Assembly: GCA_029717555.1 (NCBI GenBank)
Contig: JAMDHS010000023.1
Coordinates: forward strand, 62,001 to 126,000
Source of the DNA: Peribolospora baueri
Taxonomy: Eukaryota > Basidiomycota > Peribolosporomycetes > Peribolosporales > Peribolosporaceae
DNA length: 64,000 bases
Direction of reading: 5' to 3'
The position numbers were made by a program, and so were the translations under genes. The notes under the pieces were generated by a model. It did no database searches, had not been told where the DNA came from, and worked only from the letters and a program-made list of their open reading frames with translations. Shown piece by piece: positions 1 through 10,833 of the stretch. Every line of letters begins with the position of its first letter. Within the stretch, counting starts at the first letter, position 1.

Positions 1-1534
1 TTCTACCGCCTCACCGACCAAGGCCGCGACCTTAGGCTGGGACAGTACATTTTTGCTGGCGTCTACCTCCTCACACTTGCGCTCGTCCTTGACACCTACA
101 GGAGATGCAGGAGTGTGAGTCTGCCCTTGCTTTCCGCCTTGCAGGCCGTGTGCGAAGCGAGACATGTTATGAGTATGTCCCCGTAGTCAAGCTGCTTAGC
201 TGAACACGCGCCCACCCTTCTCGTGCGTCACAGGTGCCGCCACTCGCCTATCCGTTACTTTCCCTCTCCAAGCGTCTCCATTCCATCTACGTTCTCCGCT
301 TGTTTAACGACCCTGTCGCCATGCTCTTCTTTTATCTCTCCACATGGCTTCTTGTCCAGAGGAGGTGGAATTCCGCGAGCGTCTTCTTCAGGTCAGCTCC
401 CTAGCATTGGACTTTGGAAGACTCATTTGACTATTCGCCTTCGCTCATTCGTTTACACAATTCTTTCCAAACACATCTTTCCAAACAGCCTGGCGCTGAG
501 CATCAAAATGAACATCCTATTGTTCGCGCCCGCCTTCGGGCTAATTATTTTCAAGGCTTTGGGATTTGGCGGTGCAATGGCCAACGCAGCTACTGTGCTT
601 CTATTGCAGGTTAGAAGGCTGTTCCTTCATCGCTGAGGATTATTTCACCAATGAATGTAAGGCATGAATGCACGGTTGGCTTACCTAGTCCACCGCTCAC
701 GCTCTCTCCGACAGCTCCTCCTTTCTCTACCTTTCATTGTACGAAACCCCCACTCCTACCTCCACAAAGCATTCGACCTCTCACGCGTCTTCCTGTACAA
801 ATGGACCGTCAACTGGCGCTTCCTCCCCGAAGACGTCTTCCTCTCTCGCAAGCTCGCCATCGGTCTGCTAGTCGGTCATTTGTTGACGCTCGTCGTATTT
901 GCCGCGATGCGGTGGGTTCGTAAGGAGGAACGCGGAATTGCGACGCTTGTCCGTCGTGGGTGGAGGAAGGGCATCGAGGCCAAGACAAGTCGGATGTCGG
1001 CTGATCGTGAGCATTCCAGTTGCTCTACCTCTACATGGACGAAAAGCTGCCACTCACCCACACTCCGCGTCTGTCTGGTTCTCACCACTCGCGCCGCAGA
1101 TATGATGACCCTCCTCTTCACGAGCAACCTGATAGGTGTGCTCTTCTCGCGGTCGTTGCATTACCAATTTTACTCCTGGTACGCCCACCAAATCGTCTTC
1201 CTCCTTTGGCATACTCGGTATCCATCCGTTTTAAGGTGCGCTCCAAGCTTCCCTCTTTTTACGTGGGTACTGTGTGTTCCATGAGGTCACTCAAGTTCAA
1301 TGCCCTTTTTCCATCCCCTCGTGCCTCCAATCCAGGCTCGCCCTCTTTTTTGCGATAGAATACGCTTGGAACGTCTTCCCTTCTACCAGCCCTTCCTCCG
1401 GCATCCTGCTAGCCGCCCACGTCCTCATGGTGACAGGCATCTTCTTCGGGTATTCGAACAGCGTCGGACGAAAGGCCAAGGGTGGCGTGAGCGAAGGAAG
1501 GGAAGTGGACCGAGGACGGGAGAAGGACGCATGA
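1..1534 (+). CDS. ALG3: ALG3, dolichyl-P-Man:Man5GlcNAc2-PP-dolichol alpha-1,3-mannosyltransferase (3' part)
   Basis: This ER membrane enzyme adds the sixth mannose, in alpha-1,3 linkage, to the lipid-linked N-glycan precursor, using dolichyl-phosphate mannose. The 5' end lies outside the window. Exons read 1-114, 234-391, 489-609, 715-1006, 1100-1235 and 1336-1534; joined they give the last 339 residues in one frame. Family-typical segments are visible: GRDLRLGQYIFAGVYLLTL, RLFNDPVAMLFFYLSTWLL, AIKMNILLFAPAF written here as LSIKMNILLFAPAFG, the WRFLPEDVF stretch, and the C-terminal FTSNLIGVLFSRSLHYQFYS motif that is highly conserved in ALG3. Hydrophobic segments recur throughout, as expected for a multi-span glycosyltransferase. 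All introns have GT-AG ends and lengths of about 93-119 bp. The stop is TGA at 1532-1534. The family call is secure. Confidence 0.93.
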
Positions 1535-1873
1535 AGCTCGTTGCGCGAAGATGAAAACCCGATCCGTCCTTGCGTCCAGCGTCCGGGGAAGGGCTTTTTG
1601 GAGAGACCGGCGAACAGAACGGACAAATATTATACACGCTGGAGAGGCTTGGATAAAAAAACGCGAAAACACCACAATATGCCAAAGTCACGCATATGGA
1701 AACGCAGGGGGGCCTTTTATCCACCTTCAAGGGAGCGATGCAGCAATCGGTCGCGAGGCGAACAACGATCGCCATTCGTTCAATCTGTTTATAGTCTATA
1801 CACAGGGCCTTGAAGGCCTAAAGAGACTGTGGACGAAGGAAAATCGTGGGAGAGAGGGGACTGCAGCGCAGCA
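1535..1873. other. ALG3 3' flank, no gene seen
   Basis: About 340 bp between the ALG3 stop and the inverted repeat. I see no supported reading frame or RNA gene. It probably holds the ALG3 3' UTR. Confidence 0.5.
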
Positions 1874-2161
1874 GCGATGGAGGTGACGACCACCATCTCC
1901 TCCGAGCCGACCATAAGGTGCAGTCGTTCTTTTTACCCGCTCTCATTCAGATTCGATACATCGTATGTCCCCCAGGGCTGCCTCTAACCCCCGCCCAGAG
2001 CCCGAACGGCGGTGGCCTCGACCGACCAGCCTTCACGGCTCGTGGGCGGGGATTAGAGGCAGCCCTGGGGGGCCATTCGATGTATCTAATCTGAACGAGA
2101 GGGGGTAGAAAGACGACGTCACCTTACGGTCGGCTTGGGTAGATGGTGGTCGTCGCGATGG
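1874..2161. repeat. Long imperfect inverted repeat (MITE-like or hairpin-forming element)
   Basis: A left arm at 1885-2002 is matched by the reverse complement of a right arm at 2037-2154. Each arm is about 118 bp and by eye they are roughly 85% identical with a few one-base gaps; the loop is 34 bp. The arms begin and end GACGACCACCATCT / AGATGGTGGTCGTC. The 7-bp word GCGATGG lies just outside both ends (1874-1880 and 2155-2161), with four extra bases (AGGT) on the left, so it could be a target-site duplication. No coding capacity is present. This fits a non-autonomous foldback or MITE-type DNA element. The right end lies only 46 bp before the ARH1 start codon, so the element is in the ARH1 promoter or 5' leader. 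Confidence 0.85.
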
Positions 2162-2206
2162 CCAGACCACGCGATAATCGAATGAACAAACCGTCTGCCG
2201 CAGCAC

Positions 2207-4426
2207 ATGAATCATTGCGGACCGGTCCGGTCCTCCATCTCGACATTACGACCTCTCCTTCTCGCTTCGAAGTCAAGGCACACGCAAGGAAGAGAGAGCA
2301 TGCGTCCGAGCACCCGCATCCTGGCGCCCTCCCGGCCGCTGAAGCTGGCCATCATCGGCAGCGGTCCTTCGGCCTTCTACGCGGCCGCCAGGGTGCTGTC
2401 TTCCTTTCCCCATTCTGCGCCTTCCGGGCCCGCGTCCGGCAATGCGAGCGCTTCGAGCAGTCAAGGAAGAGGACGGGATCGAGACCAGGAGGTGGAGGTG
2501 CACATGTTCGAGCAATTGCCTTCTCCTCATGGGCTCGTGAGGTATGGTGTCGCGCCTGATCATCCCGAGGTCAAGGTTGGTACGCCCGAGAATGAGCCGG
2601 TGGCTGTCGCTCCAGCTGGGCCGTAGGCGGGCCAAGTCCGGACTTTCAGCTTGAAGGCCGCTCATTGACCCCAATTTTGCCTTGTACGCATGCTTTCATG
2701 CATACAGAATGTCCAAAACAGATTTGACGAGGTGGCTCAAGACCCCCGCTTTCGCTTTTTTGGCAATGTCGTCATCACCGCCTCTCCCACCGTGCACTAC
2801 CCACCAGGGGTGTATCCCTACACGGAAGCCTTGCACATTCCTCTCTCTACCCTCCTTCCGCACTACACGGCTCTTTTGCTGTCCTACGGCGCCTCTTCGG
2901 CGAAGCCTCTGCGCATACCCGGGGAAAGGGACATTTCGAACGTGTGGAGCAGTCTAGAGTTTGTCAACTGGTACAATGGCCACCCCGCCGCGCATTGGTC
3001 TCCTCCTCCCCTCCCTTCTACAACAGGATCCCATGCTTCATCTTCAACTTCGGCCAATATGATACGACCGAGCCCGTCCACCCTTCTCTCTCGAGGTACT
3101 GCCCGCCACGCGACACTGATCGGCGCAGGAAACGTCTCGCTCGACATCCTCCGCCTCCTCCTCAAATCCCCCACTGAAGCCTCCCTCTCCAAAACGGACA
3201 CTCCAGAACCGGTTCTCTCTGCGCTCGCTGCGAGCAAAATCGAGCATGTGGACATTGTAGCGCGCCGGGGGCCTGGTCAGCTTGCTTTCACGAACAAAGA
3301 GGCACGCGAGGTGATGAACTTGGAAGGGGTCGCATTCCATGGAGTGGACAAGAAGCTGATAGACGAGGCGAGGGAGGAGATAGAGAGGAGGGAGCGAGAG
3401 GTGAAGGAGGCCGTGGCGAAGAGCTCGGCGGCGGCGGGCGAGGACTCTGCGCGGACGACCGCTGGAGGGACAAGCGTGAACGAGGCGAGAGCGAGGAAGA
3501 GGCTATTGGGACTGCTCGAAAAGGGTAGCAAGGCGAAGGAGGATGACGCACAGAGGAGCTGGGCGCTCAAATTCTTTAGAAGTCCCGCCGCGCTGCTAGG
3601 CGAGGAAGCGGTGGGGACCGAGAAGGGACCACACTCCGGCCTGGAGCAGGACGGTGGCCTCCCTCCTGTCAAAGGCGTTCTCTGGAACCACACGACTCTA
3701 CGACCGGCGACGACGTCGACCACACCTGGCAGGCCCGCGTCTCCATCTTCGCTCTCCGCCTCGGTCGCCGCTCCTGCCGGTGAAAAGAGCCGAACAGAGA
3801 CGGACATGGTGGTCTCCAGTGTCGGTTATCGAAGTGAGGCGCTGGGCGGGCATGGCGACGACATCGACGTGAGCGGCGTTGACGGTCGTAAATTTATATT
3901 TCCATTCGATCGGGAACTGGGAGTCGTGAGGAACGTCGGTGGGAGGGTCGTCGATGCTGAGGGTATGCAGGTGCGTCGCTCGTCCGAGTCTGCTTGCGCT
4001 CTTGCTAGTCTACCGTTGTCCTACGCAGCTCATTCCCGTTCTTCCATGTCGCGTTTTTCCTTCCCTTCCCAGCTCCCGAATGTCTACGCCTCCGGCTGGG
4101 TCTCTCGAGGCCCGGTGGGCGTGATCGCAACCACGATGTATGACGCCTACACTGTGGCGGACCTCATCGTCGCCGACCATTTCGCCTCCGCATCTTCTCC
4201 CGCGTCCAGCCCGCCGACTGCCACCGCTGTCCCTCTTCTAGGCACCGGACCTGAAAGAAGCCCCGTCCCAGGCATACCACGAGAACTGACAGACTCGACT
4301 AAGCGGATAGTGAGCTACGAGGATTGGATGCGGATCGATGAGGAGGAGAAGAGGAGAGGCAAAGAATTGGGCAAGCAGAGGGAAAAGTTCTTGAGTGTGC
4401 CGGAGATGTTGAAGGTGCTCGATTGA
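2207..4426 (+). CDS. ARH1: ARH1, mitochondrial adrenodoxin/ferredoxin-NADP+ reductase
   Basis: This FAD enzyme passes electrons from NADPH to mitochondrial ferredoxin for Fe-S cluster and heme A synthesis. Exons 2207-2575, 2708-3970 and 4073-4426 join in phase 0 to 661 residues. The start at 2207 supplies a Ser/Arg-rich N-terminus suited to mitochondrial import; a later ATG at 2300 is an alternative. FAD-binding [12 protein letters not shown] follows near residue 45. The first splice join creates [13 protein letters not shown], a family signature. [14 protein letters not shown] is the NADP-binding motif, and [20 protein letters not shown] near the C-terminus is the conserved closing motif. 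The protein is longer than the usual roughly 480-500 residues because of Ser/Ala/Gly-rich and charged insertions (about residues 55-75, 230-250 and 350-440). The hairpin repeat ends 46 bp upstream. Confidence 0.93.
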
Positions 4427-4489
4427 TGGGCGGCTGGGCCACTCGGGTCGGTCCCCTAGATGTATACTCATTCGGGCTTCTGGATCGAA

Positions 4490-4504
4490 CCCCCCCCCCC
4501 CCCC
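4490..4504 (+). repeat. Poly-C run
   Basis: Fifteen consecutive C residues just downstream of the ARH1 stop codon. Such homopolymers are prone to length error in sequencing and replication. Confidence 0.9.
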
Positions 4505-4581
4505 TCTTCCAAAGTGCGCGTCTTGCGTGATAGAGAAACGTGGTTTTCTCTAAACAAACGGTGTGTTCAACGTACGATGCG

Positions 4582-4828
4582 TCATTTCGGCGGCGATCCT
4601 TCTCCATCGCCTTCGCGCTCCAGTCCTCGCCCGCCCAACAGCTCCGCCCTCGCGCTCCACCTCGGCTGCGTAGTCCGAGGGCTGGCGGGCGTCGTCAGAT
4701 TCGAATCGCCTTGACCTTCGCTCCCGGACTCTACGTCTTCGGCATCGTCGTCTCCGGACGAGTCGGGGATCTCCGCGTACCCGCCGTTCGCCCATTGATC
4801 GGCTCTGCCGTCGCTTCTCTCTTCACTG
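4582..4828 (-). CDS. Candidate 3' exon of an unrecognised acidic protein
   Basis: On the minus strand, the acceptor TAG just above 4828 opens 82 codons ending in TGA (4582-4584). The peptide begins SEERSDGRADQWANGG and is rich in Asp, Glu, Ser and Gly, including DSSGDDDAEDVESGSEG, a composition typical of real acidic tails and not of random GC-rich frames. Because the exon has no start codon of its own it is easy to miss. Possible upstream exons on the same strand, each with GT-AG ends, lie near 4982-5008, 5064-5109, 5181-5202 and 5243-5302, reading for example AFMICCDG and WARFDVALLGARRKW, but their joins are guesses and no start codon is certain. I do not recognise the protein. It would be transcribed toward ARH1 (convergent). 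Confidence 0.35.
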
Positions 4829-5645
4829 CTAGCGGAGGAAGGGGAGCAGGGCCACCATGAAAGAACAGGGTGGCCTGCTCGCGAGGGACAGATAGAATGA
4901 TGATCCAGGCATGGTCAGCAGGCGACGAGAGAAACACGAACATGGACATGAGTTCTCGTTCTGCGCCCGGTCCAACTCACGGGTCTCTCGGCAGTTGACA
5001 CATAAGGCTGTGAGGGAAGGGAGGGGAGGCGAGCGTCTCGAACCATCAGCACATACGACACACCACCGAACCCTACACCTTCCGTGGCCGACAAAAGCCC
5101 CCCGGCACCGCCTCGGCACCTGGGGTTGCATCGACCGATAAGGCTCGTCTCGTTGTTTCGTTCCGACCGCAAGCTCACCATCGCAACAGATCATGAAAGC
5201 CTGACAGAGCGAGACACAGAGGAGGGTGAGGCACTCGTCACCCATTTCCGGCGAGCGCCGAGCAGCGCAACGTCGAACCGAGCCCAGACTGCCGGCTCAA
5301 GCTGAGAGGGGTCGGAGGGGACGATTGGCCGACCCACTCGTTTGACGGGAATGAGTGTGCTTCGTAGTGTTTATCACGTACGGCGCTCGGCGTTGGAAAT
5401 GATATGTATAGGATTACCGTCGTTTGCTGTGGGGCAGCGAGAACCGCGGCTGAGGACGACCATCGCGCGTCTAACCATTTACACGCGTGCACGTGTGGAT
5501 CATCGTGAGAAGGAGGTATAATTGCAAATGCCGGGTTGGCTGGCTAACCACCGACAAAGAGAGCAAGGGTAACATAGCTACATTATATGGGTCCGGAGTA
5601 ACTATATGATCATCGCCGCTATCCTCCAGCCCAGGCCAGTCTAAT
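4829..5645. other. Region that may hold upstream exons of the acidic-protein gene
   Basis: Apart from the tentative minus-strand exons noted for the candidate gene at 4582-4828, I see no recognisable protein or RNA gene here. The permease stop codon lies at 5646. Confidence 0.3.
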
Positions 5646-7786
5646 CTAGACGACTCGCTTAGAACGAGGGGTGGTGCGGGCGCGACGGGCGATCTCTAGA
5701 AGCTCGTCCATGTTCGAGGGACCTTCGAACGTCTTCGAGCCGCCTAGAACCCACGTCCCTGCCGAGGCGGCCTGCAGAGGAAGGGAATGGAAAGGAGAAG
5801 GCGTCCGTCAATTTTCCATCATGCGATGCCACATGCGATGCCGGCCATTCGCCCGCCAGCCCTATCAGCCCCCACGTTGGCAAGGCCGATCACAGAGCCA
5901 CTCACGGCAATGATTCCAAAGAGAACGACAGTGTAGTTCATATTTGACGCCGTCACAGGATACTCTGGCGGGAAGAGGAAGAAGACGGTAGTGAAAGCAG
6001 CGAAACCGACGGCGAACAGGTTGACGACCGGCCCGAAGACGGGGCCAAGGGAAAATAACGGTGTCTCGTCATCGTCCTCCGGGCGCTGGAGGACGTGGCG
6101 GCCTCGGAGGAGAACGAGTAGGATGGGTATGGTATAGGAGATGTTGAGCGCCACGACGGAGGAGCTGATGATGGCGTTCATCGCCGCCGAGCTACCGAGG
6201 TAGATGAGGCCGAAGACGATGACGAGAACGGTGACGAACGTGAGCGAAGCAACCGGCACGTGAAGCCGAGGAGAGACGGCGCTGAGAATGCGGTGGAATG
6301 CTGGCGCAACAAGCGAGGGGGAGGGAGGGACAGTGACGCAATTCAGCGACATGTCGCTTTCCTCCCTTTCTTCACCATCGTCTAGACCACTCACGCAGAC
6401 CCTTGTCTCTTGCGAAAGCTTGGGTCATCCTCGAAGAAGAGGTGAGAATCCCGAGCCCGGCGAAGACCAAGCACATGGTCGAAGTGCAAAGAAGGAGCGT
6501 GATGGCAGCAGTCTTGCTGCGTGTCGCTTGATAAAAGATCTCGAGCAATGGGCCTGCGCCGCTCGTGTTGACGGCGTTGATGTCGGTGAGGCAGAAGAGG
6601 AGGACGAGGAAGAAGCAGAAGCTGGAGACGGCGCCGATGACAACGGCCAGCACCATCACGCGCGGGGCGTGGATGTGGGGATCTGACAAGGTAGGAGGCG
6701 GATGGAATACGGTCAGCTAAGACATCCCTTTGGGCGGGCAGACGATGTCTACGATAGCCGACAGAACCTACCAGGCATTTCGTCGGTCAAGTGTGTGACT
6801 GCGTCAAATCCGGTGAGGCCGAAAGAGCTCTGCAGCAAGCCCAATATCCACGCCACGCTGGTGGAGGGCCAGCCGGTCTCGTTGATGATTTTGGTGAAAA
6901 CAAACTCGGCGGACTGGTAGTTGGGCGAGGCGCGGGCGAGGCAAACGATGCTCACGATGGTGAGGCCCGTGAGAGACCAGAAAAGAGCACCCTTGTTGAA
7001 GAAGGGAAGGGCCTTAACGCCAAAGACATTGACGAAATAGGCCATTAACGCCCAGCCGATGTAGACGATGAAGATCTGGTATCGCTGCACCGTGTAGTCC
7101 GGGTGGAGGAGGGAGTAGATGCCGGTCAGGAAAGTGCCGGCTAGGCTACCGGCGCTCGCGGACAGGGCCCACCAGCCGCTGCAAGCGAACCAGCCGGCGC
7201 TGAGATGCGGGAAGGACGTGAATTAGCGCGAGGCTGGATCGGTGCGACCCACGGGCCAGCAACGTGAGGGGATAGTCCACGTGCTTAACAACTTGCACAC
7301 TCACACCCAGCTGATGGGAGCCTGGTATCGCGGGGGAGCGAGCTTGGCGCTCCAATGGTAGGGTCCTCCCGAGGTGGGATAGATGGCACAAATCTCGGCT
7401 AAGCTGGCAGCGATGGCGAGCGAGCCGGCGGTGGAGATGAAGAGACCAAAGATCATGGCGTTAGGTCCGCCGGAGGGGAGGACGAGGTTCATTGAGGCGC
7501 TCATGGCTATGGGGCTGTTGAGGATGGAGAAGGCGATGCCGCTGCGATAAGGGAAGGGTTGGCACGGAGAATGATTGGGCGGTCAACAGTCTTTTCCTTT
7601 GGCCCATCCTGGTACGGGAAGCGAGGGCGAGTGGACTCACAGAGCGGATGCGAAGGAGAAACCGCGAATGTATGCTTCACCGTCGAGGCGGGAAACGGGG
7701 GGACGTGACTCCTTGGAGGCGGTAGGCGTGACGGCAACCATGGTGCCTTCGACCTCGCCCTTGCTTCTCTTCTCTGATGCGTCCAT
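5646..7786 (-). CDS. APC-superfamily amino acid/choline/GABA-type permease
   Basis: A plasma-membrane or vacuolar transporter of the fungal amino acid-choline transporter group (Hnm1/Uga4-like); the substrate cannot be told from sequence. Exons on the minus strand are 7786-7641, 7541-7305, 7199-6772, 6682-6395, 6300-5876 and 5771-5646, joining to 549 residues. The start at 7786 (MDASEKRSKGEVEG) is the first in-frame ATG. Key segments are GIAFSILNSPIAMSAS in the first membrane span, AEICAIYPTSGGPYHWSA (family hallmark), the SSFGLTGFDAVTHLTDEMPG loop, and AGLGILTSSSRMTQAFARDK followed by PFHR. About twelve hydrophobic spans are present. The C-terminal tail GSKTFEGPSNMDELLE resembles the cytosolic tail of these permeases. 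The last intron uses the donor GTGGGG, which is less canonical but preserves frame. Confidence 0.9.
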
Positions 7787-8298
7787 GCTGCTCGTTGCCC
7801 GCCTGGATGTCGGGGAGGGGCGACAGAAGGGGTGCGCGATTGAGGAAGAGGAGCGAGGAAGGAGAACGGCGTGAGCAATATCAGAGCAGGTGGGGTGGGA
7901 GGGGAGATGAAATTAGAGGAGAGGGAGAAGAGACGACGACAAAGTGAGCGAGGGAGCTACAAGAAGGAAGAAAGGAGGAGAGCGTTCCTGTTTTTATCTC
8001 GTATTCTCTATCTCTGCTTCTTCAGGGCGGAGGTCGTCCGGAGTCCGGAGCCTGATAAGTTTCTTGCGGTGGGGCAGCGGGGTGTGACTGCGGAAGGAAT
8101 TGCAGAAAGATGCCGGCCGGGGCGTAGGACACGTTTAACCGCCCGATCCCGGCGCCCTCAGACTTCATTCCGGCGGCAACGAAGTTGAAAGGCGGGTAAC
8201 TAACTGCATTCCACGTCTTAAGGCGGAGAGAAAACAGCCCAGGCACATATCTATATGACATTGTACGACAAGAAGTGAAGGAAGACTCCGCTCCAGCG
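7787..8298. promoter_or_regulatory. Upstream region of the permease gene
   Basis: About 510 bp between the permease start and the stop of the next minus-strand gene. Purine-rich GAGGAG/GGAGA tracts (7840-7990) precede the permease start on its coding strand as pyrimidine tracts, a usual fungal core-promoter feature. No further gene is seen. Confidence 0.45.
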
Positions 8299-10417
8299 TC
8301 ACTCGCGCTTCCTCTCCGGCATGGCGCCCTCTCCGACGTCGATAACCATACCGGCGTGGGTCCTGAGTCGCTCCACCAGCTTGTCGCCCAACAGAGCGGA
8401 CGTCACGATCCCTCCAGCTTTCGCTTCGGCGGGCAGCGAGCCATGCTCGAAGGACATGGTGAGGGCGACTTCCGTTACCAGCTCTGTGGGGTTGAAAGAC
8501 GAGGGCCAGGCTTAGTTCGGCTTGGAGCGCGGCAAGCGGACGTGGGCTCATCCTACGCCTGAGACACTCACGAGAGGTCACCTTGTACCCCGGGTCGCCC
8601 TTGGCGTAGAACCTAGCCCAAGCCTTCTTCCCGTCCGAAGACGTGGCCACCGTCTCAAGCAGCGTCATGCCTCCTTCACGCGTCCTGGCACGGAGTAGCA
8701 AAGACCCAGCGGGGAACCGGCGATCAGACGGCAAATGAGATTGCGATCCAGCAAGAAGGTTAGCGCAGACAAACGGATGAACGTTCCAAGCTCCAAGGAC
8801 GCTCACTCACTCCTTAGATGGTCCCTGGCCCGCCGGCAGTATCTTCTTGAGTAACCAGCGCAGAGGAGGAATAGCGAAGACCATGGCAGCCATCGAAAAG
8901 AAGAAGGCAGAGAACAGGCCCGCGACGAGCTTGTTGGGCATCTTCAGAAACTCTTTGTACTCGAAGTCGCTTCCCCATTGGAGAGGCGAGTGAGTGGAGA
9001 GGAGGGTGCCCCAGGTGCGGTAGACGATCTGCATAAAGTCGAAGGAAGGCATCGTATCAAGCGAACCGCCCCCTCACCACGGTCGTACCATAGGAGTTAG
9101 TGAGACGACACCCACGTTGACGTTGAGCATAGACAGGAATAAGAAACCACCAGACTGCCTCAAATCCTTATCAGACGCAACGAGGAAAGGCTTGAAAGGG
9201 TGATTTCCGGACACCGGACTGATGCAGTAAGGCTTCCTGGCTTTCAGGACGATAGACAAAGGAAGCTCGCCGGCACTGAGCGTCTGCGGAACGGGAAAGA
9301 GAAAAGATGGGGCGAGTTCGAGTAAACGCTTGTGCCGCCCGCTCTTTCTTTGGGCTCGCTTAGTTCGAGCGAGAGTGACCAAACAAACTCACGGTCGCCA
9401 GTGTGCCTCCGGACAAACCGCCTGAAGGAGATATATTAAGCAGAATTGAGCACGTGCTTCGTCGCCCCAGCAGCCAACTGAAAGGATAACGTATTGTCAG
9501 AAATCTGGCCAATGCCCTGATACCCACCTTTGACGGTAATCGAAGTTATGACCTTCTTTACCTCTCCCGACGCCGAGGCCTCCTTCGCCTTCTGAGCGGC
9601 CAAGAAGGCACATAAGTCGGTGGGGACGCAGTCGAAGCCGGCTGCCGGGATGATGATTGCTCCAGACGCCTGAGCTATCAGATGATACCTGAGTGCGAAG
9701 CAAAAAACCGAGAACCAAAAAGAGAGAGAGCAATGTGTGTGTGTGTGTCAGGCGACACACGGGCCGAAGTCTCAGAGAGCGAGGCGCCGGAGCGTCCAGT
9801 CCTCACTTCTCAATCAGCAGCTGGTAAAACCACGGCTGGACGAGGGACCCGACCGGTCGGCAAGCAGGAAGCACGTGCCTGGTTCAGTAATCCTGCCCAA
9901 GGGCCGAAGCCAAAGCTAGCTGAGCTGAGCGAGCCCGGAACACCACTCACCTCTCCGGTAGTATCCGCGTAGTGACACCCCTCCTCGGCACAGACCTTAA
10001 CGAGCGCCTCTCCATTCATGGACCAAAACGGCCCGACGGTGGACACGATGGCGCGGGTCTTTCTAACCATATCCCGGAGTGAGGCCTCATCGGAGTTGTC
10101 TGCGACCAAGATCTCCACTTGCGCTCCGGATGGGGAGGACGGCAGGTCGAGGGAGTTTCGCAGCCGTTCGAGCTTCGCCTGCGATCGTCCGGCCATGGCC
10201 CAACGAGGCGGGGATGGGAGAGAGGCGAGATACTCGCAGCATCTCTGGCCCGTAAAGCCCGTCGCTCCTAATGGGATCGGTCAAGGGTGGTCACAGTTCA
10301 ACGGGACCGGGAACGTATGTTAGTGCGTCGGCGTCCGGACGCCACAGAGCCAGGGACGCTGATGTGTTACCCACCAAAGACAACTAGATCGAGCTTTTCC
10401 GACATGGTTGTCGACAT
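8299..10417 (-). CDS. Saccharopine dehydrogenase-like oxidoreductase (SCCPDH family)
   Basis: A Rossmann-fold, membrane-linked oxidoreductase of the SCCPDH/trans-acting enoyl reductase family; its substrate in fungi is unknown. The first intron (donor after 10375, acceptor before 10267) rebuilds LVVFGATGFTGQRCCEYL, the NAD(P)-binding signature. Then come MAGRSQAKLERLR, ADNSDEASLRDMV, IVSTVGPFWSMNGEALVKVC and CHYADTTGE, all typical of the family, and IIIPAAGFDCVPTDLCAF and ITSITVKGG with GGTLAT-like residues. A C-terminal part reads FSMAAMVFAIPPLRWLLKK, a likely membrane anchor, followed by a catalytic-domain remainder ending ERLRTHAGMVIDVGEGA. At least eight exons are needed. Two nearby ATGs (10417 and 10405) are both possible starts. 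It is divergent from the BUD4 homologue. Confidence 0.87.
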
Positions 10418-10833
10418 CGAGTACAGGTGCGAAGAGGACAAGACAGGGTAGAACCTGCCGATACCACCAGCAATACCACCATTCCCTCGTGAAAGCTGGG
10501 CGGAACGTGTGTCGAAAGAACGAGAGCTCACGTGACGGACGCGTCGCGTCGGGCGCCAGCGAATCCCGTTGCTTTGATCTCGCCGTCCCACCGTCGAGCC
10601 CCGGAATGGAGATCGACTAGAGCATCACACTAAATAGGACCACCAAGACCAACCACAGGGACAGATCGGTTGCCGTCGTGGTGGCTTCCATCAACATCAA
10701 CATTCCAGTCCTCCCAGCACCAACTCTGTCCGCCTCCGCTTGACCTTCGCAGCGCCGGACGGGCAATCCCCCGCGCGACGCTCCTCGCAGACAAGAACCG
10801 AACCGACCCGAGTGCTTGACGTCGACGACGACG
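10418..10833. promoter_or_regulatory. Divergent promoter between oxidoreductase and BUD4-like gene
   Basis: About 416 bp separate the two start codons, so both genes probably use this region. No TATA box or known operator stands out. Confidence 0.5.

Noticed and set aside
4829-5245. 138-codon Cys-rich minus-strand frame
   Set aside because: It reads through several good splice donors and acceptors and has irregular codon use; parts of it are better explained as introns between short exons of the candidate gene ending at 4582.
8299-10417. Assignment of the oxidoreductase as a true lysine-pathway saccharopine dehydrogenase
   Set aside because: The N-terminal signature and the internal membrane helix match the SCCPDH-like membrane group and not the soluble lysine-biosynthesis enzymes.
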